A stretch of 64,000 bases of DNA from Syngnathus acus. Lineage: Eukaryota; Chordata; Actinopteri; Syngnathiformes; Syngnathidae. Below the pieces are notes generated by a model, which saw only the letters and a program-made list of their open reading frames with translations, had not been told where the DNA came from and made no database searches. Position numbers and translations under genes: made by a program. The stretch spans positions 2,542,001-2,606,000 of the forward strand of contig NC_051108.1 in NCBI RefSeq assembly GCF_901709675.1, read 5' to 3'. Shown in pieces: positions 25,901 through 50,150 of the stretch (position 1 is its first letter; the number at the start of each line of letters is the position of its first letter).

Positions 25901-26273
25901 AACACATTCTGAGATTTTATCCAGCTAGATGGTACTGTACGTCCAACACTCTTATTTGTTTTCCTACTTGATCACAGATATAAAAATGTGTGTTATAATA
26001 ACATATGGAATCACATCTTGAAGTCTATTGTGATGTAAAGGACAAAAATCTGTCACTGTCCAAAATGACTTCCTGTAATCTAACTCTATACTGCATCTCC
26101 ACTAGAGAGCAGTGTATGCTTTGGAAAAATGTTTGTGTCGAGACAACACCAGGAACGTTAACAATGCCACCAGACTGACATTGAATGCCAAATACATTAT
26201 ATATATGCCATTAATTTACTTGTCCTAACCACGACGCATGGAAAAATGAAATAATTGTGTCGTCCTATTTGAT

Positions 26274-26295
26274 GGGTTAGGGTTAGGGTTAGGGT
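26274..26295 (+). repeat. Interstitial telomere-like TTAGGG repeat
   Basis: Three full GGGTTA units and a partial fourth, without interruption. The run lies in the inferred sobp 3' UTR, in the interval where the 6q21-like gene block meets the 2p25-like block. Confidence 0.9.
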
Positions 26296-26767
26296 AGCCA
26301 AGTGGAGAGTTAGAATAACCACATCCAAATGTGACCCCCCGCCTGTGCCATCATTCCAGAACGACATCCACTCATGTGCGCTTGTCCAAGCGTAAGCATG
26401 CCCCCGCTGTGGCGAACCACGTCACGTCACATCACCCCACGCTCATTCCAGCCGCCAATCTGGTCATGCCGTTATTAATGGAAGTCATCCTTGGCTGGCC
26501 AGGGAACTTGGACAACAGATTGTGTGAGTCACTACAAAAAAAAAATCTATTCTCACACTCACGGAATAAAAAAAAAAAAGTCAAATAAATGACTGCCATT
26601 ACTGATTTTATTGCACATTTTAACTATTTTAATGCCCTTATGCTTTATGTGTGCTTACTGAAATTTGCATAAAAGTACTTTAGTGCCACTTTTTTGTTGC
26701 TATAACACATTTAGTCCACTGAATAGATATCACAGGTTGTTTGTATTTTGAACTCTTTGTAAAGTGA

Positions 26768-26773
26768 AATAAA
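26768..26773 (+). terminator. Poly(A) signal, probably of sobp
   Basis: AATAAA followed 25-40 bp later by a long T-rich stretch. It is the best-placed signal before the rock2 promoter region, 1.2 kb upstream of the rock2 start. Confidence 0.5.
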
Positions 26774-26799
26774 AGTTATTCTAAGAGCATCGACTTCTC

Positions 26800-27937
26800 T
26801 TTTTTTTTTTTTTCCAGTGCCAATCTTAATCATGTGTTTACATAATTAAGTAATTCAGCCCAAGAAACATCCAGAATCTGACTTTGTTCATCTATTTTTA
26901 GCTGCAGCAGCATGTCTGTGAGGCTGCGCATCAACATTCCTCAAATACCCAAACTCAATGAGTGGAGGCTTTGAAACAGATTGATGAGATAAGAGGGCAG
27001 GAATTCGGGATGGGTGGGGGGTATGTGGGGTGCAGGGTGGGGTTGTTGGAGGGTGCAATGGTTATGAAGAGCTGGACATGGGGGGGGGGGGGGGGGGGGG
27101 GGTACAATATTGATGGGCAGGATGCATGAACTAGTGGGATGAAGTCCTCAGAAAACTATTACTGATAATAATGTATGTGTAAGGTTGGGAAACTGGTGGA
27201 GTAAAATAAAACTGAGCCCTACCGGAAGTTTCAAAACAATACCAGGATAATAATTTATTGGGGGTTGAATTGCATTTTGATGGGGCAAATTATTTGAAGT
27301 AAATCAAGTTAATTGATAGATCACAGAGCAATGTCAAATGAGAAGTCATTGTATAAAATCATCATGAAATTTAGATTTTTTCTTTAGTTAAAAAAATAAA
27401 GTTAAAAAAACAAGCATTACAGACACTTATAGATTTCATTCAGCCATACCACGCAGATAACAAAACTAAAAAAAAACATAACAAAACCACATTAAAATAA
27501 AACCTTCACTGTTGAAAGAACGAAAATAGAAAGCTTTTAATGTGGTAGTCCTTACCGGAAGTCTCATGTCGCATTTCAGCTAACGGTGTCGTGTGTCTGT
27601 CACGTTGGACGGGCTGACCTCGGATCAGTTTGGTGGGGCTTTCACCTGGAACAAGACGCGAGCTCACCTGAGCACAACAAAGCCCGTCTGCCATCGCCCC
27701 CTTGGAGTCTCCGGCCGGTTCGCCAGCCTATGGACACTTTTAAGGACAAAATAACGACATAACTATGGAACTTTATTTGTGGATTAATTAACCAGGCAAA
27801 CTTTTAACGACCGCTTACCGGAGTGCTGGCACGAGGAGTCTTCGCTAGTCGTGAGTAATCGATAAGGGAAAAAAAGATCACACTTCCGGTGTGTTATTAT
27901 TTTATTTATTTATGATCGCTGAAGAGGAATATTAAGT
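26800..27937. other. Intergenic region and probable rock2 promoter/5' UTR
   Basis: No coding gene is seen. The first half is AT-rich with the poly-G run. From about 27550 the sequence is less AT-rich and should contain the rock2 promoter and 5' UTR, up to the ATG at 27938. I see no clear TATA box. Confidence 0.45.
27080..27102 (+). repeat. Poly-G run of 23
   Basis: Twenty-three consecutive G residues in the sobp-rock2 intergenic region, in a G-rich neighbourhood (27000-27100). Such a run can form a G-quadruplex and is also prone to assembly or sequencing length error. Confidence 0.85.
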
Positions 27938-40602
<12,665 letters not shown>

Positions 40603-41033
40603 CCCTGGCTCAGCGAAGAGATTCTTCCTTGCGGATGATTGACAGCAGCGTGCCAAAAAATGAAACGGAACTTTTTTAACCCGAGGATCAATCTTTTTCA
40701 GTATGCCAAGTTGTCATAACGACATGGTGAACAAAATTGGACTTTCACATTTGGGTTTGAAGTGCAAGGGCTGTGTGTATTGTATATATCAAATGAAGAG
40801 GACTTTTTTTTTTGTGGATCATATCTTAGAATGTTTAGAAAACACGGATTGTATTATTTTTTAGGAGCGTTTAATATTACACATCAGCACGGTGGGCTTG
40901 TCTGGGAATTGTTTACAAAACAAAATTGCACATTCATTTTGGGTCACCAGTTCAGTTTATCCAAAAAAAAACATTTGTCTTTTTAAATGGAAACTCAAGC
41001 AATCCCGTTTTTTTTTTTTTCTCCTAATGGTCA

Positions 41034-41039
41034 AATAAA
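41034..41039 (+). terminator. Poly(A) signal of rock2
   Basis: AATAAA about 430 bp after the canonical rock2 stop, in a T-rich 3' UTR. Confidence 0.65.
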
Positions 41040-41735
41040 ATTACATATCCATCCATTTTTTTTAGCGCTTGTACTCATTTGGGTGGTGGCTACATCAAGA
41101 TGGCTCACATTTAAGGTAAGGCCAATTTTGTCATCACTTATACCTCACTCCAGCATTTTTTTTTTATATTCAACCAGAATATTTTCATCTCCCTCCAAGG
41201 TTCTGGTGGAATGAGTGGGCTTCCATTAATCTTTCAAAAGCGCCTAAAGCCAACTGGCGCTCATTATACATAATGTAATAGCTCATCATATTCCCCATCT
41301 GCTGAAAATTGGACTTCACACTGCACTTTGGATTTTTACTCTCAACCAGTGTGAGACCGACGAGGTCTCGGGCGAACAACAAATCATCAAATGCAAAAAA
41401 AAAAAAAAAGGAACGTTCGTGTCCTGTTGTTTTCGTCCAAGTCACATGGTCAGCCGTCCTTGACTGCAGCGTGAGCGGCTTGTTTGCATAACAAGTAATG
41501 ATTACATCGGGGTTGCGCTCCTCGTATGACTCAGTGCTTTTGCAGATCCTGCAGCCTGGCTGACACTCATCCACCTTCAAGCAACAGTAAGTTGGATTCT
41601 AATTTCTTACCAGGGCTGTGATTCATCGCTCGTGTACTGCGATTGGTGAACGATCGCCAAATATGCATCGGAAATGATCGAATTGAATTTATTGACTCGT
41701 AAATGACTCCATGTCATTCTTCTTGTGTCTTAGTA

Positions 41736-42725
41736 ATGAAGGCGTTTTACGCAGTTATCTTCTACCTGGCCTATTTCGGCCATGCTGCTTCAGCGTGCCC
41801 GTCGCTTTGCAAATGCTACCCGAGAAGAGCCGAGGTGGTCTGCAATGAGGTTCCCATGACCGTATTCCCCTCCGAGGGCCTCCCCAAAAACACCAGCATC
41901 CTCACTATCCAGTTCACCAACATCTCGTCCATCTCCGAGCAGGATCTCAACGCGGTCCCTCAGTTGAAGCAGCTGCACCTGTTCAGCAACCACCTGAAGA
42001 ACCTTTCCTCGCACCTCCTTAGAGGCCTGCCTCTCCTCACGACTTTGGACCTCACCGGCAACATGCTGAGTGACTTGCCCGCCGATGTCTTCAGTCACGC
42101 TCCGCTTGAAATCCTGGTGCTCAAGAACAATCTGATTGAGAAAGCTGAGTCCGCGTGGTTTCCGGATAACTCCAACCTGACCTGGTTGGACGTCTCTGGG
42201 AATCGTTTGACAAATATCTCAGCGGATTTTCTCCAAAAATTGCCGCATCTGGAAAACCTTGAACTTTCCAATAACCGTCTGGTGAAGTTCTCAGCAAATT
42301 CTCTGGATCAACTCACCAAACTTGATCGCCTGAATCTGCGCAACAACAAACTGGACAGTCTGGCGCCGTCTTTGCTCGATAACACCCGGAACCTCACCTA
42401 CTTGTTCCTCTCCAAGAACAAGCTCAGTCATGTTCCCCAGAACTTTTTTCAGGAGCTCACTCAGCTCAAACATCTCAGTCTGGATGACAACCAGCTTAGC
42501 AGCATCCCTCCAGGTCTGCTCGACAATTTGAACGCCCTGGAGGACGAAGGGCTGGATCTGTCCGCCAACCCGTGGGTTTGCGACGGGAAGATAGAGTACC
42601 TCCTCGGATGGCTCCAAAAGAACCAGAAGAAAGTGTTCCTTCCGGAGACCATCATTTGTTCTGCTCCTCAGTCTCTCAAGAGTCGCACGGTGATGTCGCT
42701 CACGGAGACTGAACTAAAAATCTGA
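41736..42725 (+). CDS. Secreted leucine-rich-repeat protein, leucine-rich alpha-2-glycoprotein (LRG1)-like
   Basis: A single coding exon of 329 residues. The start chosen is the ATG at 41736, three bases after a splice acceptor (TGTCTTAG); a non-coding first exon ending at a GTAAGT near 41587 is likely. The N terminus (MKAFYAVIFYLAYFGHAASA) is a signal peptide. It is followed by a cysteine-rich LRR N-cap (CPSLCKCYPRRAEVVC), about eight 24-residue leucine-rich repeats (for example LPLLTTLDLTGNMLSDLPAD) and an LRR C-cap with NPWVCD and IICSAPQSL. There is no membrane segment, so the protein should be secreted, and N-glycosylation sequons are frequent. This is the architecture of LRG1, a plasma glycoprotein acting in TGF-beta signalling and innate responses; CPN2-like proteins are an alternative. 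It occupies the place between rock2 and kcnf1 where mammals have SLC66A3. Confidence 0.78.
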   Translation: MKAFYAVIFYLAYFGHAASACPSLCKCYPRRAEVVCNEVPMTVFPSEGLPKNTSILTIQFTNISSISEQDLNAVPQLKQLHLFSNHLKNLSSHLLRGLPLLTTLDLTGNMLSDLPADVFSHAPLEILVLKNNLIEKAESAWFPDNSNLTWLDVSGNRLTNISADFLQKLPHLENLELSNNRLVKFSANSLDQLTKLDRLNLRNNKLDSLAPSLLDNTRNLTYLFLSKNKLSHVPQNFFQELTQLKHLSLDDNQLSSIPPGLLDNLNALEDEGLDLSANPWVCDGKIEYLLGWLQKNQKKVFLPETIICSAPQSLKSRTVMSLTETELKI

Positions 42726-45700
42726 GTCAAGGTTTTTTTTTTTCCCCAATGCCTACAGGATGATATAGCAAAATTTAGACAAAAGTAGTTACTGCTGCCT
42801 GGGTTTAGTGAAAGGTGCTAGAAGATGTAGGAAATATGTAAAAAAAAAAAAAAAACTAAAAGCTACACACAAACACTTTAAAATCATCTTAATAACTTTA
42901 ATAGCTTTGTGTGTCAATTCTTTAGCGGAGTTAAGCTAGCAACGACTCAGACATGTTTGTGATTCATGACTATAAAACTTATTTCAAGCAGCAAAACATG
43001 TTCTCAGCTTTGTTCATGTTGTGAACTTACAAACAAAAGCAAAAATGTAGAAATAGCTAAGCTAATGTTGACAAAAATAATTGGTTATTTTCAACGCCAT
43101 TTTGAATGCACCAGTCAACAAGCTAAGCTAACAAACACAACAATAACACTGTAAGAGAGCAAAGGTCTCCTCTACGTGGTTGCTGCCGGTGAGGAAACAT
43201 TTTCTAAGAGATAAGAGAAATGACACTGCAGCAACAAGGTAAATCAGTTATTTTTCTTTTTCATTTCTGTATGAAAGTTTCTGTCGTTAATCAGATGCTT
43301 CTCCTCAGGCAAGAAGAGCATGAGGCGGTAATACAGAAGACTTCGCTCACTGCCAACAAGTCTCGGATTAAATTCTGCAGATCTTCGAGCGGTCCGGTAA
43401 GTGGAAAATTCTCCGACCGTGCCCCAACAACTACTTTCGAAACCATTTTTGGTCTTTTCTAAAAATAAGACCCTCTAATCTGGTCTCGGGGTCATCATTG
43501 GATGACACCTAAAGCCTCCACAGCAGAACTCGTAGTCAACAAAAAACCCGAACTCCATGTACCTCCATTTCGACTGACATTTTTTGCCGCATTGTTGCTT
43601 TTAATGATGTCGAGTGTGTTTGTGTGGGTGGGCTGAATCTTCCAGCTTGACCTCTAGATATTTTTTTTTTCCACCCGCATTAATTCTTCAAGTTTCTTCT
43701 GCTAACCATATGAAACCTCTGCATAGGTAGTAATTCCTATTGAGGATAAAATATAGTCTACTGCTCAGGGAACCTCACTTATGAAAATGAAACATCATTC
43801 ATCATTGATTTTAATATACAGGCCAGGCTAGAGTGCAGCTTTGAATGCTACGAGGCAAATCTTGATGAAAGGAGTCGGAGAGTGGGCTTAGTGTGAAAGC
43901 AGACATGTTCGCGCGCCTCCATTGGTGGCGACAATGCTGCAAGGAAACGCTTTTCATCTCCGGGCTGTCATGTTTCTCACATTTAAAAGTGAGCAAGGTG
44001 CTAAGACTAAATGACAAAGAAACCTTTTGCGCTTGACATTTTACCACAGCGGTGCCTTACAGATGAAAAAGCACTACGGGAGTACAAAAGGTCAAAATCT
44101 CGCTACCCCGTCTTGTGATATGAATGATTTGTTTGTTTATCCTAAAGGTAGACGATTATACTTGAAAATGTCAGCAAACACCTTCGCCCGAGAAAAGTCG
44201 AAGCAACAATAGCTGATGAAATCTTTTGATGTAACTGCTTATTTTATTTTTTAAAGTTTCCTTGAATAAGAAAAGATCGCATTAGTTTAAACTTGCACAT
44301 CAATGTCACATTCTGTTCTTTCACCATTTTTTTCACGTCCAGCTCAGGTTAAATGTCCTCCTCATTAAAATGTAACCTAAAGGTGGAAAAGAGAGGCCGC
44401 TTGCAGACGCCATTAGCGAGCAAATGCTCCTACTGAGCCTTTTATCAACCTTCCCACGCACGGCGACTCAAATCGCATGTTCAAACTCCGCTGGATTTTT
44501 CACGTAATCGCTTTGCAGCGGCAGAAACGTGTAGCCGAGGTGACCAATTTGAAAACACAACAACATCCCGTGCATTAACCTCCATCCTCATTTGTTACTA
44601 GCGCGGCGGGCGCGACATGCATTCCATCCCCGCCTCTGGCTCATAAATCATCTCACCACTACACAAAGCCAAGGTAGAGGCGAAAAAATACTTTTCTCAT
44701 TTCTGACACTGAGACCCGAGGAGTCTTCCATAAATGCACGTTGGACGGATCGTTACATTCAATAAGGGAGATTAAAGACTTCAGAAGCAATACAGGAAAC
44801 TCATGGAAAGGGTCCGTGATCAAAAATTATCTGAATATGTCTATAAAAACAAATAATGTGCTATTAGGCTAAAAAAATAAAATTATTTGGACTTTTCGGA
44901 ATGGATGACATTGGATAAAAGGCCACCTTTTGTGTCCCCCTCCTCTCCTTGTCCATTGATTTCTCCAAGCTAAGTGATCACTCACGCAAGGGCACAAACT
45001 GGCCTGACAGAGTTTAATTACCTCCCAAAAAAAAAAAAAAGCAGAAAAACACAGCACGCAGCATTTCATCAGTGAGCGACATCTAAATCTCCTTGATGGC
45101 TCCTCGCATCCCTTGCCATGAGTTATTTGGATCCTCTAACGATTCTTTCGCTTTGATGCGAAAGGGATTATCATCTGGTTGCAACTGTCCCCGAAGGGGC
45201 TTTATGCGGCGTCTATAAAAGACCTTTCACCTGTTGTTGCGCGAGGGTGGGTCAAGGCGGCCCGGCAAGATCATGTATCAGGGGAGCGGGTGGGGCAGAA
45301 TGTTTTCTGAAGGTTGGACGGTGATAAAGCCAACAAAGACGTCACTGAACGTGTGTCGGACATCAAACATGAATGATCGCAAACTGATTTGCTAGCATTC
45401 ATCAAAACTAGCATCCTAGCATTTTCCCTTGTGGAGGGAAAAAAAAAAAAAAAACTTCCACAGAGTTGCAACCTAATTGGATAGCGTTTGTGACTTATTG
45501 CGTAATGAAAGTCTTCCGATGTTAAATCAGATGAAAACGAAACACTGATTTACAGCCAAGCCTTCAAAATGAGCAAAATAATCAGTGGAAGTAGACTCGT
45601 GGCTGCATATCACCAAAAATGTAAATTCCTGTCATATTTACTTTAAAAATGAAGCCTCGGTTGAGTATTGTTTGTCATTTAAAAACGTTCGGAACCGATC

Positions 45701-48230
45701 GAGCCGCTCGCCGCTATTGAACCTGCACCTGTCAGTCAAACACAATCGTCTCCCGATGAGATAATCAACCGGCAAGTGCATCAGCAAGTCTCTCCGTCTC
45801 ACAAGGCCAATTTTCCTAATGAGATGTCCATACAAGTTATCAGCGGAGATGATGCAAGTGAACAAAAGGGAAAGCGCCGTTTCAGCAATTTTGGTCTAAA
45901 ATGTCGGAGCCCAGTTTGGTGATGTCCTCTTTAGTATGCAAGCGGAGAGACACACACGAGAGCCATTTCTTTCTTTTATGTGCCAGCTGCTCTTTGTAAC
46001 CCTCGGATGGAAACTCATTTGGCAAGAAAGTCAAGCAATGGACGGATTGATTTTAGAATAAAGCAAAAGCGCCTTTGAACAATTCATTTGGGCCCCGTCA
46101 GCTCTCAAAGGCTCAATTCAGTCGGCGCTTGGCAAGGTGCTCATTCAAACTGCCGGATAAGGTGAGACCAACGCGCCGTTTCAAATGGATGACATTTTAA
46201 GCACTTTATAACAAGAGGATCAAACAAACAAGAGACTCCTCATTTGTTAGACTTAATTGTGCTGACTTCCATGTCACTGGAATTTTGTTTTTATTTCATA
46301 TTTTTACACAAATCAATACCCGAGTGGGTCTGTCATATTTACAAATGAAGTGTGAAATGGCATTCACATTGCTTTCCCTGCAAATAATGATTGAAGCACT
46401 TGTAATAACAGTCTTCACCAGTAGGTGACAGACAGAGCTGTAAAGACGAAAAGAGCAGTCTGTTGTTCCACGTAACCACAACAAAACCAAAGTGCTCTAT
46501 AATCTGATTTAGTGCGTAAACTTTTGCCGCATCCGCGAGCGCGCGCCTTATCTTCGCGACTTTTACGGCCTTTGGTGTTTTATGAGCAAATGTAAACACA
46601 ACACTCACCGGGCCGCTACCCCGCTAACATCCCTTGCAATCCGATGAGATGCCGTTTGGAAGAAATCTAACCCTTTACAAGGGCAATAACGCTCTACCCC
46701 AAAAAACACAACGGAAGGAATTCACTTTTGCTGCACGCGGCATCGGTTTCCGAAATGCGTTATGTTGAACAAAGCGTTTTATTTCCCAGTCAGTTTGCAT
46801 CTCATCTCAATTTTTCCACAAGGTCACGATTAATCTTGGTAATTGTTGTCTCCCCGACGCAGTCATAGCACTCCGGGGTGCACTTTGACGCACCACTGTC
46901 TCCACTAACTCCTTCGGTAGACGAGAGAACTCGTGGAGCGTTCGTTCTCCATCGCGGTCGTTTCTCGGGGAGATTGTTATACGGCTTTGTTCTTGCAGCG
47001 GAAAATAAATCCCCAATGAGACGACCGCTGGGGAGACGGTGAAAGCGAAGCACCGTTGCACATTATCACACGCTATTATTCAATTGAATAGGTTTTGGCC
47101 GTTTTGGATGCAAATCGGTTTCAATATCCTCTTTGGATTGCTGCGGGGCATGTGATAACGCCATTGTAGCTCTTCTTTTCAAATTGGATCACCCGAAGCA
47201 GGTGCTTTGCTCGAGTATGTTGGAATTTACACATTATTATAATTTTTTTAATATAATAAATTCCGTTATATGGCTTAGTCACTAAAAGCAGAGGCGGCGG
47301 GACCAGGGGGACACTAGGGGCACTCAACCCCCCTCTATTTTTAAAATAAAGGCACATTTTGAGGTAAAAGATCTTTCATGCAATAGATGTAACGGACATA
47401 TTGTAAAATCATGGCCATAAATCATATATATATTATTTTTATTTTTTTTCCTGTCACAGGACCACTGGGATGTCCTGCAAGGCGTGGCAAAGGGGAAAGT
47501 GCTGCCCTGTGTACAATGTGGCAACAGATCACCCATAGAAAAAATCGTGAAGTGCAGGTCAGCTGGCAGGACTTTCAGGAATAATTGCCTCCTGCAGTCC
47601 ACGGGTAAACATTGCTTTTCAAATATAGCCGCGGTGTCATTATTGTCCACCCTCACTGCTCTGAGTAGAAGCAGGACACAAAAAGCACAACATGAAAACA
47701 CTCCTCACAATAATAATAGACACTAACAACTGTCAACGCCAATGATTTCTTTCCGTACTAAGTTTGGATGGGTTTTATTTTTCCCCGCATTATTTTTGGC
47801 GGCAAGACATTTTTCTAGCGGCTCCATACCTCGGGCGCCCACAGAATGCCACAGACGAGCAACATGGAGGAGTGAAAATAGTGATTAGCCAACATCCCAC
47901 AGTAGGTCACAAGCAAAGGAGCCAATGTATGCACTTGTTTGTGTGCATTGGAGGCGGGCGGCGAGAACCAGAATATTTGTCTCGGGCTACAAGCTAGTGA
48001 ATCTATATTTGAACTTGAAGACGCGTGTATGTTTGTTGTATATTTGCATGCTCGCAGTGGAGAAGCGAGGGTCACGACCTTAGAAGCATTCCACCGCCCT
48101 GGATCGTGTTTATATCCGATGCCTCACAGTCACTCGACCCAAAATGACAGCGACAGACGCATCGTGAACAGCTGTGAGGTTGCGTCGGACTACACGGCGA
48201 AAAAAAGGCCTTTAGACTTTTGTTCACTCA
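42726..48230. other. Gene-poor interval between the LRG1-like gene and kcnf1
   Basis: No gene is supported in these 5.5 kb. A short segment at 43311-43396 has good acceptor- and donor-like borders but no convincing frame. A TATA-like TCTATAAAAGAC occurs at about 45213 without an adjacent gene. AT-rich sequence, poly-A/T runs and small open frames make up the rest. The kcnf1 3' UTR probably begins at about 48230 on the right edge. Confidence 0.5.
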
Positions 48231-48238
48231 CGGGACAC

Positions 48239-48244
48239 TTTATT
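48239..48244 (-). terminator. Candidate kcnf1 poly(A) signal inside a short repeated motif
   Basis: On the minus strand the context is GTGTACCTAATAAAGTGTCC, with AATAAA about 350 bp beyond the kcnf1 stop. I recognise this phrase as one that recurs at many fish gene ends and may be of repeat origin; the family cannot be named here. Confidence 0.5.
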
Positions 48245-48591
48245 AGGTACACTAGCGGAGATGTAATGTAACAATGTTGTGGGCCGTCACACACCTTCCA
48301 CTTTGACACAAAAAACATTCGGATTTATACAGAGGAATAATAATAACTTCTTCACTTTTTTCTAAATTGTTTAGTCCTTTTTTTTTTTTTTACTACTTAC
48401 CTGGCTGGAACGGATTAATTGCATTCCCATTCATTACTATGGAAAGCATTACTTTACATTTTGATTTGGTCACAGAATGGATTCACAACCCGAGATTCTA
48501 CTGTACATCCATGATGAAATACGTGAAACTGATTATTTTCTTATTTTGGACACCCACAAGATGGAGAGACACCCCACATGTGAGGAACTGT

Positions 48592-50150
48592 TCAGAGAAC
48601 TGTTGGATGTTTGTTTTCAGCTGTTCTCTCCAAGCTTGTGTTCATGTTGGGGCCCCGGCTGGCCGCCCCCCACTTGCGGGGGCTCTTCAGGAGTGTCCCA
48701 CACACATGTTTGGGGGTGCCGCCGTCGTCCGGGTCAGAACGCAATGCCATCAGTTCGATCTCGTGCTTGGCGGCCGTCTCCAGAACCTGCTGCTTATTGT
48801 AGAACAGGACAAAATTGTTGATGATGGGATGGATGGGCAGGGCGATGGCAATGACGCCGCACAGAAAGCTGATGGCGGCGTTACAGCGGCCCAAAGTAGT
48901 CTTGGGGTACACGTCGCCGTAACCCACTGTGGTCATGGTGATGACGGCCCACCAGAAGGACTGCGGGATGCTGGTGAACAAGGTCTCCGGGTGGTGCTGC
49001 TCCACGGTGTAGCCCAGGGCCGAGAAGAGGAACACCCCCACGCCCATGTACATGAGGAGCAGGCCCAGCTCCTTCAGGCTGCTCTTCAGGGCGCTGGTGA
49101 GGGTCTGGAGTCCCGAGGAATGGCGCGCCAACTTGAAGATACGGGCGATGCGCATGATGCGTAAAGCCTGCACCGCCTGCTGCACATTGGCCAGCTCCAT
49201 CACGCCGGCGCCCAGCGAGGTGAGGAGGAGCACCACGAAGAAGGGCATGATGGCCATGAAGTCCACCACGTTCATGAAGGCCAGCGCAAATTTGACTTTG
49301 TTCGGGGACGAGAGTAGACGCAGCACGTACTCGATGGTGAACCAGCCGATGCACACCGTCTCGATCCACTGAAAAAAAAAAAAAACGAGTGTTATTCATC
49401 TAAAGATGTGTTTTCCAGTTTCTATTTTTTACGTTTCTTTTTTTTCACTGTGACCTCCATGGTGGGGTTCTCCGTGAGTTTCCCCTCCTCGTCCTCCACC
49501 TGCAGGTCCGGTATGGTGCTGACGCACATGACCACGGAGGAGATGAGGATGAAGATAAAGGAGAGGATGGCGATGATGTGAGCGGCCAAAGACGACTCGG
49601 GCTTCTCCATCAACCTCCACGTGCACGTCTGGAAGCGCTGCCAGCCACTGACGCTCGGGTCTCCATCCCGGTCCACCAGGATGGTCCTCACCTTCTCGGC
49701 GATCTCCTCCAGCTCGTCCTCCACCTCCTGCAAGTGGCTCTTGCAGCACTCATCCAGGTACTCCGAGTCAATTTTCCAAAAATCCATCTCCTTCATGAAG
49801 CAGATGGGGCAGATGCCTCGCTTGATGTGGATCTCGCCGTAATAATAAAGCTCCGTGATGCATTTAAAGGCGTCTGGATCCCTGTCGAAATAAAACTCTC
49901 CTTTATCAGGGTCGTAATCATCACACAAGGAGGAGATTTCCTCCGTAGGGACGGGTGACACCGAGTTCACCAGTTCGGCCAGTCGGGTCTCCGGAAAGCG
50001 GTCGAGAACGTCCCGGAAAAACACCTGTTTCAGCCCGCCGATGTTCACCACAATTTCGGGCTCCTCGCTGGCTCCGGAGCCGCTCCGGTACCGGCTCCTG
50101 TGGATTCCCCACATTGCGTTGCACTGGGGGGCGCCGAAATTGTTGTCCAA
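48592..50150 (-). CDS. kcnf1: Voltage-gated potassium channel modifier Kv5.1 (KCNF1)
   Basis: Two minus-strand exons: start at 50150 to about 49455 (or 49449), then 49368-48592, giving 490-492 residues (human 494). A T1 tetramerisation domain comes first (EIVVNIGGLKQVFFRDVLDR, SLCDDYDPDKGEFYFDRDPD), with the zinc-site ICPICF. Six membrane segments follow: S1 IIAILSFIFILISSVVMCV, S2 CIGWFTIEYVLRLL, an S4 with regularly spaced Arg (ALRIMRIARIFKLARHSSG), and the pore filter TMTTVGYGDVYP. The last segment has LPIHPIINNF, the KCNF1 form lacking the usual PXP bend. KCNF1 subunits are silent alone and modify Kv2 channels. The short intron, 80-86 bp, breaks a gene that is intronless in mammals. It is head to head with pdia6 and follows rock2, as in 2p25. 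Confidence 0.92.

Larger units (their letters stand above)
24663..26790 (+). other. sobp: Probable terminal 3' UTR exon of sobp
   Basis: A strong acceptor (a T-rich tract and CCCCAG) ends at 24662, and a strong donor GAG|GTAAGA lies at 22970/22971, only 3 nt after the sobp stop. AATAAA at 26768-26773 with a T-rich stretch downstream would end the mRNA near 26790. A junction 3 nt after the stop should not trigger nonsense-mediated decay. Two open frames near the start of the exon (24663-24947 and 25050-25279) look mildly coding-like but match nothing I know. Within the exon lies a short TTAGGG run. Confidence 0.5.

Noticed and set aside
43220-43462. Possible small spliced gene (donor near 43239, exon 43311-43396)
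   Set aside because: Borders look acceptable, but joining them gives a stop after a few codons and the single frame has no recognisable content.
45205-45230. TATAAAA as a promoter of an unseen gene
   Set aside because: No start codon with a coding frame or splice structure follows; a chance TATA is likely in AT-rich DNA.
47484-47726. 80-codon frame with CVQCGNRSP near a T-rich acceptor-like site
   Set aside because: Looks slightly zinc-finger-like, but there is no second motif and no continuation; could be an old transposon fragment.
48367-49164. 265-codon plus-strand frame opposite kcnf1
   Set aside because: It is the shadow of the kcnf1 coding exon on the other strand.
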